Shown here in pieces: positions 23,401 to 35,256 of a stretch of DNA of 64,000 bases; within the stretch, counting starts at the first letter, position 1; each line of letters opens with the position of its first letter. This DNA comes from Cryptomeria japonica. Taxonomy: Eukaryota > Streptophyta > Pinopsida > Cupressales > Cupressaceae. The notes under the pieces were generated by a model that saw only the letters and a list, made by a program, of their open reading frames with translations, was not told the DNA's origin and ran no database searches. The stretch covers positions 811,869,069 to 811,933,068 of the forward strand of contig NC_081414.1 of the NCBI RefSeq assembly GCF_030272615.1. The letters run 5' to 3'. A program made the translations under genes and the position numbers.

Positions 23401-24602
23401 AGGTGTATATAGAAAAACTAGATGGGTTTGCCCTATCTGAAGATAGTGACATGGTGTGTAGGCTACATAAAGCCTTGTATGGTCTAAAGTAGGCACCTAG
23501 AGCATGGTATGAATGCCTACACTCCCATCTTGTGAAGATTGGATTTGAGAGAACAAGTGAAGATGGCAATATCTACTTGAAAGTAGAAGGAGATCGGATT
23601 CTGATTTGTGAAGTATTTGTTGATGACAAAATCTTTGGTGGAGATGACAAGATGAGTCATGAGTTTGTAGATGAGATGAAGAAGGAATTTGAAATGTCAC
23701 TCATAGGGGAGATTAAGTTCTTCATTGGACTACAGATTCAACAAATGAAAGATGGAATCTTTATTACTCAATCCAAGTATGCCAAAGAGGTGTTGAAGAC
23801 CTTTGGCATGGAAGACAACAAACAGGTTGGTACACCAATGGTGACCGGTTGTAAATTATCTAAAGACGCTGACTCAGCCTTGGTTGATGAGATGGAATAC
23901 CGATCAATGATTGGTAAGTTGCACTATGTAGTGCACAACAGACCGGGTAGTGCACATGCAGTTGGCATTACTGCAAGGTTCCAGAAAAGCCCAAGAGAAT
24001 CCCACTTGGTTGCAGTCAACCGGATTCTTAGATATCTAAAGGGAACTATTGACTATGGATTGTGGTATCCTTATAGCAATGATTTCAACTTGAAAGTATT
24101 CACAGATGCTGATTGGGCTGGTAATGTGGATGACTTGAAGAGCACAACCGGTGGTGCATTCTTTCTTGGTGGTAGACTAGTCTCATGGATGAGTAAGAAG
24201 CAGAGTTGTATCTCTTAGTCTACAGCAGAAGCGGAGTATGTTGCAGCTTTCATCAACTGCACTCAGACAATTTGGATGAAGCATGTACTAAATGGCTTCA
24301 AAGTTCCTGTATCTGAATCAGTAAGCATATTTTATGATAACACAAGTGCTATCAATATTTCCAAGAATCCGGTTTTGCATTCTAGAACCAAGCACTTTGA
24401 GCTTAAGTATCATTTCTCAAGGGAAAAGATTTAGAACAAAGAGATTGCACTGGAACATGTTTCCAACAAGGAGCAGTTAGCAAACATATTCACCAAGCCT
24501 CTCCAAAAAGCTACATTTACCTACTTAAGAGGTGAACTAAGGTATGTGCTCCACATCAGTCAGGTATTGCATTACCAAATCTCTTCAGGATTGATGTGTT
24601 GA
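20478..24602 (+). pseudogene. Copia-A gag-pol polyprotein, one frame, 13 internal stops
   Basis: One reading frame covers 1375 codons without a frameshift. Gag runs 20478-21410, with a CX2CX4HX4C knuckle at 21267-21308. The protease Asp box is DSGCSHHMTG (DSG at 21522-21530). The integrase has its HHCC finger (WHRRLCHTNF ... CKECQLGK), a DDE core with Asp in VHTDLCGP, Asp in LRIDQGGE and Glu in NGLVERN. The RT box is FVDDKIFGG, and the RNase H begins FTDADWAG. The 13 in-frame stops start at 20781, 21201, 21357, 21414, 21489, 21813, 22119, 22956, 23073, 23103, 23490, 24216 and 24432. Eight are TAG, mostly where the family has Gln or Trp. The catalytic residues themselves are preserved. Confidence 0.92.
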
Positions 24603-24768
24603 AGGATGCTACTCCTTAGGGGGAGCACCATAATGGATCAGGGAAGCTTGTGCCTCCACTTTGGCATTGTTGTGAAAGGGGGAGAAGATGTAATGTGGAG
24701 AAGATATCTATAGCAATTGGGGAAGAAGATGTGAAGTGGAGAGATATCTTTGTATATTGCCATCAATG

Positions 24769-24782
24769 CCAAAGGGGGAGAT
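24769..24782 (+). other. Copia-A polypurine tract
   Basis: CCAAAGGGGGAGAT sits directly before the TG of the 3' LTR and would prime plus-strand DNA synthesis. A second purine run (TTAGGGGGAG) lies near 24618. Confidence 0.8.
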
Positions 24783-26256
24783 TGTTGGCATTATCTTAAC
24801 CAATAGTATGAAGACATGATGACATTGTATGTTGTCATTGATGTCAATATGCTGAAGAGTGAACTGGTATATTGAAGTTTGTAATTGGCAAGAGAACCGG
24901 TATGATTATGAACCGGTATATGTGCTAAAGTGAAGTGGTATGATGGTGAACTGGTATGCTAGTATGGGAACCGGTACATGAAAGCTTTGTATGACTACCA
25001 GTTGGTAGTCTCAACTTTAGGGTTTCTGGTTGATGTGTTCCAAGCCTATGTGACTCAACCGATGACATTGTGTGATGAGTTAGCATTGTACCGAAGAACA
25101 GATCATGTTGCAACATTAGCCTTGTGCGCGTGAAGGATCTTGCATGAAGGAGATTGCTCCAAATCTACCTTGGGAATGTGCGAAGTCTGTAAACAGTGAA
25201 AACGCGTGATGGGTTATTAGCCACCATGAATGTAGTGGAGAATGAACGATGGAGAATGTCTTGAGATCAGTTCAAGACTATTGCATTTAATGAAATATGC
25301 TCAATGGTCAGGATTGAATCATTTAAATCACTTAACCTAAAAAGTTTAGGGTTTAGGGTTTATGCTACCAACCTATCTATTTCCTATAAGGTCGATGTTG
25401 TGTTTCTTTCTGAGGTTGTTGGCAAATGTTGTGTGTGTATCTAAGTGTAGAGATACGTGATTCTTGCCAAATCAGATAAGAGGATTGATACCTGCAAAGT
25501 GTGAGTGTAGAAGGAGAAGAGGAACTAAAGTGGATCTGCATTGGCATTGAGTGTTGTTACCAGATCATTGTAATACCTGTTGGTCTCTAACCACCTCAAT
25601 AGTTGAAAAATCCCTTAATAGGGTAGCTTTAACCAGCTCATTGTAAATCCTTTAACAGGGTGACTTAAATTCAATTAGTTCTTGAAATCCTCTAACAGGG
25701 TTTAACCCTTAACCGGGTATTTAGCCATCCCTTAACCGGGTGATCCCTAGCAGGATCAGTTCCTAACAGAACCTGTTGTAATAAGCCTTTAACCATACTA
25801 GGCTCCTAACAGAGCAGACTTCTAAAGAGTTCAAAAATAGCTTGTGGATATTCATCCCCACCGTGATTTTTCCCAGTTGGGTTTCCACATGAAAAATTTG
25901 TGTGTCATGTGTGGTGTTTTTCATTTGATGGTTTAAGTGATTTTTGTCTGAAGGTAAATCATGCTGAACTAGCTGTTATTATATTTCTAATGATAGATTA
26001 CCTGTTCATGCATAAGGGTGAAATGGAAGTATGGTATTATGTTAAGTGGAAAGCTAAGTGATTAACTGGTTAATGCTTGTCATAGTCATTCTTAGCTTTA
26101 TCGGTTGTACTCTGTTTCAGACCAGTGTTACTATTTGCCAGTCATTTGGAGTGTTTATTGTCTAACTGGTTGGAGGAAAGTGTTTTTGTCTATACTGATT
26201 CACCCGCCCCCCTCTCAATACCGGTTTGGTACTAACTATTCATCATTGAGTTATCA
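24783..26256 (+). repeat. Copia-A 3' LTR
   Basis: 1474 bp. It differs from the 5' LTR by scattered substitutions, mostly transitions, and by small deletions, the clearest near 25690. Confidence 0.9.
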
Positions 26257-26261
26257 AATGG
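26257..26261. repeat. Target-site duplication of Copia-A, right copy
   Basis: AATGG, identical to 18914-18918. Confidence 0.85.
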
Positions 26262-27399
26262 GGCTATAGGTCGGCCCACAAGTTAGAAACTAGATTGACT
26301 TCCAACCTACCTTTGTCCTTATGTTGGTATAAATCCTGCTCCCTAAAAGCCGAGACCTTTCTTTGGGTTGCCTTACAAAAAAGGATCCTTACAAAAGAGC
26401 GATTCTGGAAATTAGGCTTTCCAGGCCTCTCTAGGTGTCCACTATGTTGCAAGAGAGAGGAAGATGTGGACCACCTTTTACTTAATTGTGAATTTACCTT
26501 ATCATGTTGGCACTGGTTGTTCAATAAACTCAATTTAAATTTGGCATGTCAACAAAACCTTCTCTCCTTTCTCTAGAGTTGGCCTCTCCCAAAATTTTGG
26601 TCATTATGGCCATATTTGGGTTATATATCCCTCGATCCTCCTATGGGAAGTATGGAAAGAAAGGAATAGAAGAATCTTCAAAGATAAAACCTTTAACAAG
26701 GAATCCCTACTTGTCAAAATTGAGGCATCCATCATTGAGATCGTCAATAACTTTATTAAGAAATCCCCTCTGACGAACACAAAATTTTCTCTTAGGGATG
26801 AAGCCATAAGAAAAAGTTGGGTCGGTATCATTCTCCCCATGTTTGTTGGTCTATGAGATAGTCATAATTTATCAGGAAGAAGGCAATGTGTATGGGCTTC
26901 CCCACCCCCTGGTTGGTTTAAGCTCAATTTTGATGGAGCTTCCTGGGGTAACCCTGGCATAGCAGGGATCAGTCGTGTTATCCACTCTTGAGAAAGGGAA
27001 GAGGTTTCTAGCCTCGCTAAACCTATAGGTACAACCACTAATAATATGGTAGAAGCCATTGCAGTGGTAGAAGGGATGCTTCTCTACCATAAGCTAGGAA
27101 TTTAGAATTTGGAAATTGAAGGAGACTCTGCAATCATCATTAACTCCCTCAAATCAGGAAACTCTTGTAATTGGAAAATTACCAATTTAATCAAAAGGGC
27201 CAGGGACTTACTCCCTTACTTTAACTTTGTTATCTTTAATCACATCTACAGAGAAGGTAACCACATAGTAGATGAACTTGCCAATATAGGAGCAAATGGT
27301 AAGGATCTCGAAAATCAAGGTATAATTAAAAATATGTCCAATTTAGCTTCCCACCTCCCTTCATCTTCTTATATATCACACATATGTCAATATCTATAG
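26262..27399 (+). pseudogene. LINE-b ORF2, distal part: zinc-finger region and RNase H
   Basis: Continues the ORF cut at 18918: VKW before the insert joins GYRSAHK after it, in frame. A reverse-transcriptase zinc-finger region follows at 26290-26580 (FLWVALQKRILTKERFW ... CPLCCKREEDVDHLLLNC), with the Cys and His ligands visible. Frameshifts precede an RNase H domain at about 26910-27399. Its acidic residues are present: Asp in NFDGAS, Glu in MVEAIAVVEG, Asp in EGDSA and Asp in VDELANIG. Stops break it at two places, a TGA near 26989 and a TAG near 27103. RNase H at the end of ORF2 is typical of plant L1 elements. Confidence 0.85.
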
Positions 27400-27702
27400 G
27401 TCGGTGATCCAGGCTCACTCCCTCATTTCCCACCTCTTTCCCTCTCTCACACAAGTTTTAAATAGTTAGCTCAATAAGTATAGGTAGAATTTGATTATGG
27501 TATCTTACTGAATCTCTGCTCCCATCGAATCATAAGATCAACCTCATCCTCCCTCTCTTCTTCTTCCAACTTTCCAATCTCTTCCACCATCAAGCTTTTC
27601 TTCATCCCACATATAAAACATACTTATTAATATTCATAAGCAGAGCTACATAGGCTCAAATCATGACTCTTCATAATCCGCCACACTCTCACTTTCATAG
27701 TT
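27400..27702 (+). other. LINE-b 3' untranslated region, first part
   Basis: Pyrimidine-rich noncoding stretch after the RNase H stop. No motif recognised. Confidence 0.5.
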
Positions 27703-27745
27703 CTATATATATATATATATATATACACCAATATAGATAAACAGA

Positions 27746-27780
<35 letters not shown>

Positions 27781-27797
27781 GTATATGTATATATACG

Positions 27798-27862
<65 letters not shown>

Positions 27863-27864
27863 GC

Positions 27865-27895
<31 letters not shown>

Positions 27896-27965
27896 CGTAT
27901 ATATACATATACATATATATACATATATATATGTATACATGTATATATATACATACATATATACA

Positions 27966-28007
<42 letters not shown>

Positions 28008-28274
28008 CATGTATACATATATATACATATATAAGTATATATATGTATATAAGTATATATATGTATATATGTATATATATGTATATATGTATATATATAT
28101 ATATACATATATACATATATATACATATATATGTATATATATGTATACATGTATATATATATACATATATATGTATATATATATACATATATACATATAT
28201 ATACATATATATGTATATATATGTATATATGTATATATACATAGACATATATATGTATATATATATACATATAC

Positions 28275-28325
<51 letters not shown>

Positions 28326-28383
28326 GTTATATATATACATATATATAAATATATACATATATAAATATAAATATATATATATG
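27703..28383. repeat. 680-bp TA-rich microsatellite
   Basis: Mixed TATATA, TATACA and TATATG units on both strands, almost purely alternating purine and pyrimidine. Long apparent open frames of Tyr, Ile and His across it are artefacts of the repeat. Confidence 0.95.
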
Positions 28384-28705
28384 GCAAACTTTATTTCTTC
28401 CACTCTCTCACTCACTCCCATTTTAGAGCTTAGCCTAATAAAGTTGGGATTGCTAAGTAATAAATTTTTGGTTAATATAAACATTCCTAGCCTATAGACT
28501 ACTCCTCCCGCTATATTCTTGGTTAACCTCATCTGCCATCATTCATTAATTCATATCATGTTTTGAATTTCAGCCATACTTGCTCTTGAGAACTTCATCC
28601 CGATGGCTGAGTTGTATCAATCATCCATTTGTACATGTCAGTCACGCAAGGATTAATTAGACACTAAGCATGTGCGACACCGAATGATGGAATTTTGAGG
28701 AATCT
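28384..28705 (+). other. LINE-b 3' region between microsatellite and ORF remnant
   Basis: Mixed-composition DNA with no open frame that I can assign. Confidence 0.4.
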
Positions 28706-29547
28706 TTGGCATTCATTACTCTACGATTTGTTACTCCGATAAGGATTGCTAGTACCTCAACTCAACACTTCATAATGACAATTAATAATTTTGGCTCACT
28801 CAAAAATAATATCACTTCATTCCCAGTCTTGAATTCCAAAACTGACCTCTTGGCTCTATATAGGATTTCCCCTTTTTGCCCTTTTATCTGTTAGCAAAAT
28901 CCATGTGTTATGGATACTATCTCAATATCAAAGTCTCTAAGAGGCAAATGACTATATCCGGTGAGATAAAGGCAGCTCGGTTGAAAGGAATTGTAAATTC
29001 CCCTCACGATCTGGTCATTAACGACATTTCACAAATGTTAGGGGAAGATTTCATCAACAATGAGGATAGAACCAGAGCAAATTCTGATATCTCCTCTATG
29101 TTTCTAGCTATAGTGTTTCATTTTTAGCCCAATAGGGAGTTTATCACGAAGCTAGGTTTAAAAGATTTTAAGCACAATATTTTGATAGAGCTCGACTAGA
29201 TAATGGTTAATGTTACCATTGATCTTCTGGCCCCCAAGCCAAGACACTATGACATCCTCATGTGGAACAATCACCAGGTTCCCTGGTTCCCAATTTTGAT
29301 TCGTGACAACCCTGCAAAGTTTGCAAATAGGTGCCCCATCATTTAGAGGAATGTCAATTTTCTCATGTGGTGGTTTCGTGTGAAATCCCCTCCCTACAAT
29401 CATTGGCTGGCTATTTACCTACAGGATGATAGACTTAACATGAACTTGCCATTTGAGATGGAAAACTCAAAACTAAAATCCTCTGTCTCGCCGAATTTCT
29501 CCCCTTCGGATCAAGCAGGATCCCAAGGGAAAGGGATTGCATCTTAA
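28706..29547 (+). pseudogene. Unassigned broken ORF inside the LINE-b 3' region
   Basis: One frame from 28876 to 29547 (224 codons) is broken by only three stops, all TAG (29125, 29197 and 29344). A 62-codon piece in another frame (28706-28894) precedes it. The sequence has ordinary protein-like composition and is far denser in open frame than nearby noncoding DNA. Readable blocks include GEIKAARLKGIVNSPHDLVI, YDILMWNNHQVPWFPILI and NHWLAIYLQDDRLNMNLPF. I do not recognise the family. It could be a third LINE ORF, a transduced host exon, or a fragment of another element. Confidence 0.45.
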
Positions 29548-30341
29548 GTAAAATTTTGTTTTGATAAATCTAGTAAACTTTATAAGACTTGAATACTTAA
29601 CTTTCTATAGTTAGGAGAAAACTTTATTTTGAAGCTCTATACGTCTATTGCAAATAGTTTGGACACAATCAGTCGCTTATAGATAACTACTATTATATGC
29701 ATAATACTTTTTGATTTCACATTTTCATTTCAATGAAATTAGGATGTAGGTAGGATGTAATTTTTCTTCTAAAGTTTTCATCGACAGAATATCTATCTCA
29801 ATATAAATATAAAAACATAGATATAGGTGTGTACATATATTGCAATGCAGAGATATATACACATTTGCATTTATGTGGCTATATGTATGAAGAAATAGAT
29901 AGTTTTGGATAATATATCACCTTTACGCATTGTACATCTCTCTAATGGGACTCTATCTTCTTTGGGTTTCTTTCCTCTATTGTTTTCTCTACGGGTCTCT
30001 CTTAACCCTCTCTCTGATGTTGGCCTTTCCTGAGTGGCTTATCTTTTATTCCTTCAGTTGTTTCGGCCACAACTGTAATGGCCTTGGTTCGTTGTATACT
30101 TACTTTCTGGTGTTTCAATCTCCTTGATTAAGTGGAATGTAGGTTTAGCTTCAGAATTGTTTCTAGGGAAACATTTGGGTACCTTCAACACACTTGGCTC
30201 TAGATCCTAGATTGAGCTGGTAAAGCCGACTTCTTTCCTTCCCTTGTTTTTTATATGTTCAGTTAGACCTAACCTTTCAGTTTGCAGGAAAACCATGCCT
30301 CTATGTTTCTATAGGATCTAAATTTTAGCACAGAGCCCCCT
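29548..30341 (+). other. LINE-b 3' region before Copia-B
   Basis: AT-rich to about 29920, then more balanced. A 65-codon open frame at 29930-30127 is hydrophobic, and I find no support for it being a gene. The last five bases, CCCCT, are the left target duplication of Copia-B. Confidence 0.45.
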
Positions 30342-31044
30342 TGTAAGGAAGCAAAGGTGTGCGGAAATTCTTCCTACGCTAATCTTGAGAGGACGATTTT
30401 GCAAATTTCAACATAACTATCACAGGGATCACAAGAAGCAAATAGAGTAGAAATAAAACAAGAAACACATAACATAGTGATTATCGTGGGGAAAACCCAT
30501 ACAAGTGAAAAACCCCACACTCTAAAACTTGCATAGTATATTAACAAATCAACAAGAGATTACAATACACTTGCAATGCAAGTTCTTACAAGAGCATCAC
30601 CTCAACTCAAGCTCAGAGAGACTTCACTAGCATCCTTCTAGCACCCAGCCTTGCAAACCAAACTCCATGATACAAACTCCTCTCCAAGCCCTCATTATAT
30701 AAGAATTTTACAACCTGGAAACCATTTGTGGTTTTACAATACCATGGGAAAAACCTCCATGACATGTGTTGCCCACCCTTGACATTTGTTTTTCCAAGAT
30801 AAGAAAACTAGGTTAAAAGTAGTTACTCACGTCCAAACTCTTATCCCCTATTTTTGACCCTCATAACCAACATGAAATGTGTCATATAATCTCTAAAAAT
30901 GGCCCTCCTATATTATACTATGGACAAGGCATCTTTTAACAACTCTTATACCTTTTTCCAAGGCACCGACACATGGGAAACCTCCCAACTACATTTGGAA
31001 CAATTTACCAAAAATTACAAGGTTGAGACACATGTATCTCAACA
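30342..31044 (-). repeat. Copia-B 3' LTR (left on plus strand)
   Basis: 703 bp. In element orientation it starts TGTTGAGATACATGTG and ends GCTTCCTTACA. Eight of the ten differences from its partner are transitions. Confidence 0.95.
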
Positions 31045-31055
31045 TTCTCCCACTT
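31045..31055 (-). other. Copia-B polypurine tract
   Basis: AAGTGGGAGAA in element orientation, directly before the 3' LTR. Confidence 0.8.
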
Positions 31056-31099
31056 GTCAAATACCTTGCAAGGGTTAGGGGATCCATATTACCATGGAC

Positions 31100-34000
31100 T
31101 CAACAGTCAGGGGCCAAGAGGTCCATAGACTTTGAACACCATCTGAACTTCTCTATGCTCACGGGCTTAGTTAATGAATCAGCAACATTCACCAAAGTTT
31201 CTACCTTCTCCAACTTCACCCTGCCATCCTCAACCATATCTCTCACAAAATGATATTGTATGTCAATGTGTTTGGTCCTAGCATGAAAAGTTGGGTTCTT
31301 CGCTAGGCAGATTGCACTCTGACTGTCACTATAAATTGTCACTGCACCCTATTTAAACTCTATATCTGAACACAATCTCTTAAGCCAAATGGCTTCTTTG
31401 CAGGCATGAGTAGCTGTCATATACTCTACCTTTGCAGTGGACAAAGCGACCATAGCCTGTCACTTGCTCATCCAGCTAATTGCACCACCGAATAATGTAA
31501 ACACATATGCACTGGTGGATCTTCTTCTATGAACATCACCGTTCCAGTCTGAATCCACATAGCCTCGAATATCTAAGGAATGCTCATTTCCTGTTCCATG
31601 AAAACATATCGAGTATGCTGAAGTACCCCTCAAGTATCTGAAAACTCTTTTTACTGCATCCGAATGTGCTCTTCCTGGATTAGACATGTAATGGGAAAGA
31701 ACTCCCACTACTTGGGCAATATCTGGTCTTGTACAAACCATAACATACATCAAACTTCCAACAGCACTTTGGTATGGTACTCGACTCATCTCTTCCATCT
31801 CCAATGGGGATGTAGGACACTATGAACTAGAAATCTTTGTTCCCATTGTAATAGGAACACTCAATGGTCTTGAATCCTGCATATTGAATCTTTTCAAAAT
31901 AGTACCAACATACTTGCTCTGGCCTAGCCAAATCTTTCTGTTTTGTCTATCTCTTACAATCTCCATTCCCAGAATATGCCTAGCTGCACCAAGATCCTTC
32001 ATTTAAAACTTTATCAAGAGTTGAGATTTTAACTCTGCAATCAAACCTTTTCCTTTGCCAATAAACAACATGTCATCGACATATAGGGCAATGACCAAGA
32101 AACAATCACCATCAGATTTAAAATATATATAGTGATCAGATTTAGATCGCACAAATCCCAAACTCAACACATATGTATCAAACTTCTGGTACCACATCCT
32201 AGGACTCTATTTTAAACCATACACGGATTTCTTCAACTTATAGACCAAATGACTTTTACCTTTCATCACATAGTGCTCTGGTTGTGTCATGTAAATTTCT
32301 TCCTCCAAATCTCCATGAAGGAAAGCTATTTTCACATCCATTTGCTCGATCTCTAGATCATAGGCTGCTGCAATAGAAAGTAAAAATCTAATGGATGTCA
32401 TTTTAGCTACTGGAGAAAAAATCTCACCATAATCTACTCCCTCAACCTGAGAGTAACCTTTTGCAACCAAACGTACTTTGTACTTCTCAATTCTTCCATC
32501 TGAACCCATCTTCTTCTTGAACACCCATTTACAACCAATAGGCTTTCGTCCTTCAGGAAATGGTACAAGGTCGCATGTTTCATTCCTCTTAAGAGCTGCC
32601 ATTTCTTCATCCATGGCTATTTTCCAGGACTCTGAATCATTCATACCAAGAGCCTCTTCTATAGATATCGGTTCATCAATGTTAGCATTCAATGCAAATA
32701 TGCATCTCCAATCATCAAGAGAATACCCATACCTTTCAGGTGGTTTCCTTTGTCTAGTAGATTCAGGTTCTTCTTCTTCCTCTGATGATTCAGAACTCAT
32801 AGAGCTCTCCTTGACTTCTTGTCTTTCTAAGGGCCTCGATTCAACTTTCTCTGGTGTAGCAGGTAGTTGAATCACATCTTTCTTTTGTTTTGTTTGTTCT
32901 GGCTACACTGTAACAGAAGAAGGCTTAGTTTCTCTAAAAATAACACTTCTTGAATAAAATACCTTTTGTTCAACAGGATTCCAAAGCTTGTATCCTTTTA
33001 CACCATAACTGTATCCGATGAAAATACATTTAACAGCTTTGTTGTCCAATTTTGTCGGCTTCTCCTTTGGCACATGAGCATATGCTTCGCAACCGAACAC
33101 TCTCAGATGTCTAAGTGAAGGCTTGTGGCCCAACCACACTTCCATTGGCATCTTATCAACAAAAGCTGATGTAGGAGACCTATTTATCAGGTAGCAGGCA
33201 GTGGCTATAGCTTCAGCCTAGAACTTTTGTTCTAGTCCAGCTCCACCCAGCATACTCCTAGCCTTCTCCATCAAGGTCCTGTTCATTCTTTCTGCAACTC
33301 CATTCTATTGTGGAGAATACGGAGTTGTCTTCTCTCTTTTAATACCACAATCTTTACAAAATGTGTCAAAATCATTGGAGCAAAATTCACCACCATTATG
33401 AGTTCTCAAACATTTTATTTTCTTTCCAGTTTGTAACTCAACCATTGCTTTACATTCTTTGAAAGGATTGAAAACTTCAATTTTACTCCTAAGAAAATAA
33501 ACCCATGTTCTTCTACTGAAATCATCAATGAAAGAAACATAATAAACTGATCTACCAATAGAAGGAACATCAACTCGACCAAATACATCCGAATGGATTA
33601 GATCCAAAATACATGAAGACTTATGAGAACTTGAGTAAAATTGAATGCGGTTTTGTTTACCATAGATACAATGCTCACAAAAATCAAATTCAAGATTGCA
33701 ATCATTCAACCCATCAACAAGGTTCTCATTTTTCAAGGTCCGTAGACCCTTCTCACCTATGTGGCCAAGTCTCTGGTGCCATAACATGGTCTTCTCTGCA
33801 GGCAACTTTGATTCAGTAGACAGAGCACCCTCGGGTACCCAAAAACCATGACCATCTATTGAAAGAGAAACCCTCTCCTTTTCCAACTGAGTAGTCTTTT
33901 TCACAATCTTATCAGAAGTACTATTGCACTCAACTGTGCATGCATCAAGCTGGTATAGTGTACCCAATCTGCTTCCTCTTGCTATCACCATAGCACCTCT

Positions 34001-35134
34001 TACCATTTTCACACCTACTTCAGAAAACTGTACATGCACACCCGCATCTATTAGTTTGCTAACAGATAACAAATTTCTTTCTAGTCCTGGGATATGCAAG
34101 ACACCATCAAATCTTCTAATTCTACCATCAGAAAATTTCACATGAATACTTCCACGACCAACAATATCAAGTACTGAGTTATCACCCAAATACACCTTAC
34201 CACCATCAAAATTTTCATACTTACTAAACTAGTTTCTATTAGGAGTCATGTGGAAAGATGCACCTGAGTCTATTAACCATGCATTGTCACCTACACGAGT
34301 GGCCAAGGCTGCAATGAAAACATCTCCATCTTCCTTCTCAGACTCAGAATCAAAATCTTGCTTCTTCTTCTTCTTTTTCTTCTCCTCTTTGCAGTCCTTT
34401 CAGAAATGTCCGGGCTTTCCACAATTCCAGCAAATTACCTTGGACTTACCAGGAGATTTTGATCTCCCCTTATTCTTGGACTTAGAATGGCCATTCTGCT
34501 TTTCATTCTTGCCTCTTTCTTTTGGTCTTCCTCAAACACTCAGAGCCTCTTTGGCATTCAGAGAAACCTTCCTTCTCATCTCCTTAGAAAGTAGAGAACC
34601 AACAACATCCTCCATCTTCAAGACGACTGCAGTGCTCCCTATGGCCATCACAAGGCTATCCCATGAGTCTAGCAATGAACATAGCAGGATTTGGCACCTT
34701 TCTTCTTCATCCATTGGTACCCCAACTGAGGTCAACTGAGTCACCAACATATTAAAACTTTCCAGATACTCAGAAATTCATCCACCTTCTTCCATTCTCA
34801 AGGAATGCAACTTCTTCCTCAAGAAAAGTTTATTCACAAGTGATTTTGCTTGGTAGATCTCACTTAGCTTCTTCCAGAGCTTCTTCGCAGTAGATTCTTC
34901 GTGGACATTAATCAGAATTGAGTCTGCAAGGCACAATCTTATGAGACCTTTAGCTTTTCTATCCATTACATCATATTGTGCAGCTAAAGTCGAATTTGCG
35001 GGCCTCGACTTATTCTCATTGACTGAATCCAATAGATCTCGATCAATCAACAGATCTTCCATCTTCAGCTTCCATATTTCAAATTTTGTGCCAGAAAACT
35101 TCTCTACATCAATCCTCCCTGATATACTTGCCAT
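31100..35134 (-). pseudogene. Copia-B gag-pol polyprotein, one frame, 12 internal stops
   Basis: One frame over 1345 codons, with no frameshift. The likely start is MASISGRIDVEKF at 35134. Gag ends with a knuckle, CWNCGKPGHF-stop-KDC. The protease box is WLIDSGASFHM. The integrase finger is WHQRLGHIG ... FCEHCIYGKQ. In the DDE core the first Asp (IHSDVFG) and the Glu (VAERMN) remain, but the second Asp is His (LRTHNGGE, codon at 33398-33400). The RT box YVDDMLFIG is intact. The RNase H has VDSDWNG, but STAKVEY where the family has an acidic residue before AEY. Stops (lowest plus-strand base): TGA at 34778, 34532, 34400, 31460; TAG at 34229, 33305, 33218, 32903, 32207, 31820, 31349; TAA at 32003. 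Confidence 0.93.
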
Positions 35135-35242
35135 CTTTACGATCCTGTAATACAGAAATGAAATACTCTGCACAAGCTCCCACTCAAATCTTGATTAGCT
35201 CAAAAAACCCTATACCCAACAAATAGAACCAAAACTAGCCAA

Positions 35243-35254
35243 GCTTTGATACCA
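35243..35254 (-). other. Copia-B primer-binding site
   Basis: TGGTATCAAAGC in element orientation, two bases inside the 5' LTR. It differs by one base from the Copia-A site. Confidence 0.85.
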
Positions 35255-35256
35255 CT

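Larger units (their letters stand above)
18919..26256 (+). mobile_element. Copia-A, complete Ty1/copia LTR retrotransposon
   Basis: 7.3-kb element inserted in LINE-b ORF2. It has LTRs of 1487 and 1474 bp starting TGTTGGCATTA and ending GAGTTATCA, an initiator-Met primer site, a purine tract and a 5-bp target duplication. The gag-protease-integrase-RT-RNase H order, with integrase before RT, identifies Ty1/copia. The RT and RNase H wording resembles the SIRE/Tork side of the family (inference). About 37 differences over ~590 bp compared by eye suggest roughly 6% LTR divergence. Confidence 0.93.

Noticed and set aside
27627-28532. Several long overlapping open frames rich in Tyr, Ile and His on both strands
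   Set aside because: They are translations of the TA/TATG microsatellite. They occur in many frames and on both strands and have no protein-like composition.
33613-34739. Plus-strand open frames within Copia-B (for example 163 codons at 34248-34739)
   Set aside because: Antisense shadows of the gag-pol frame.
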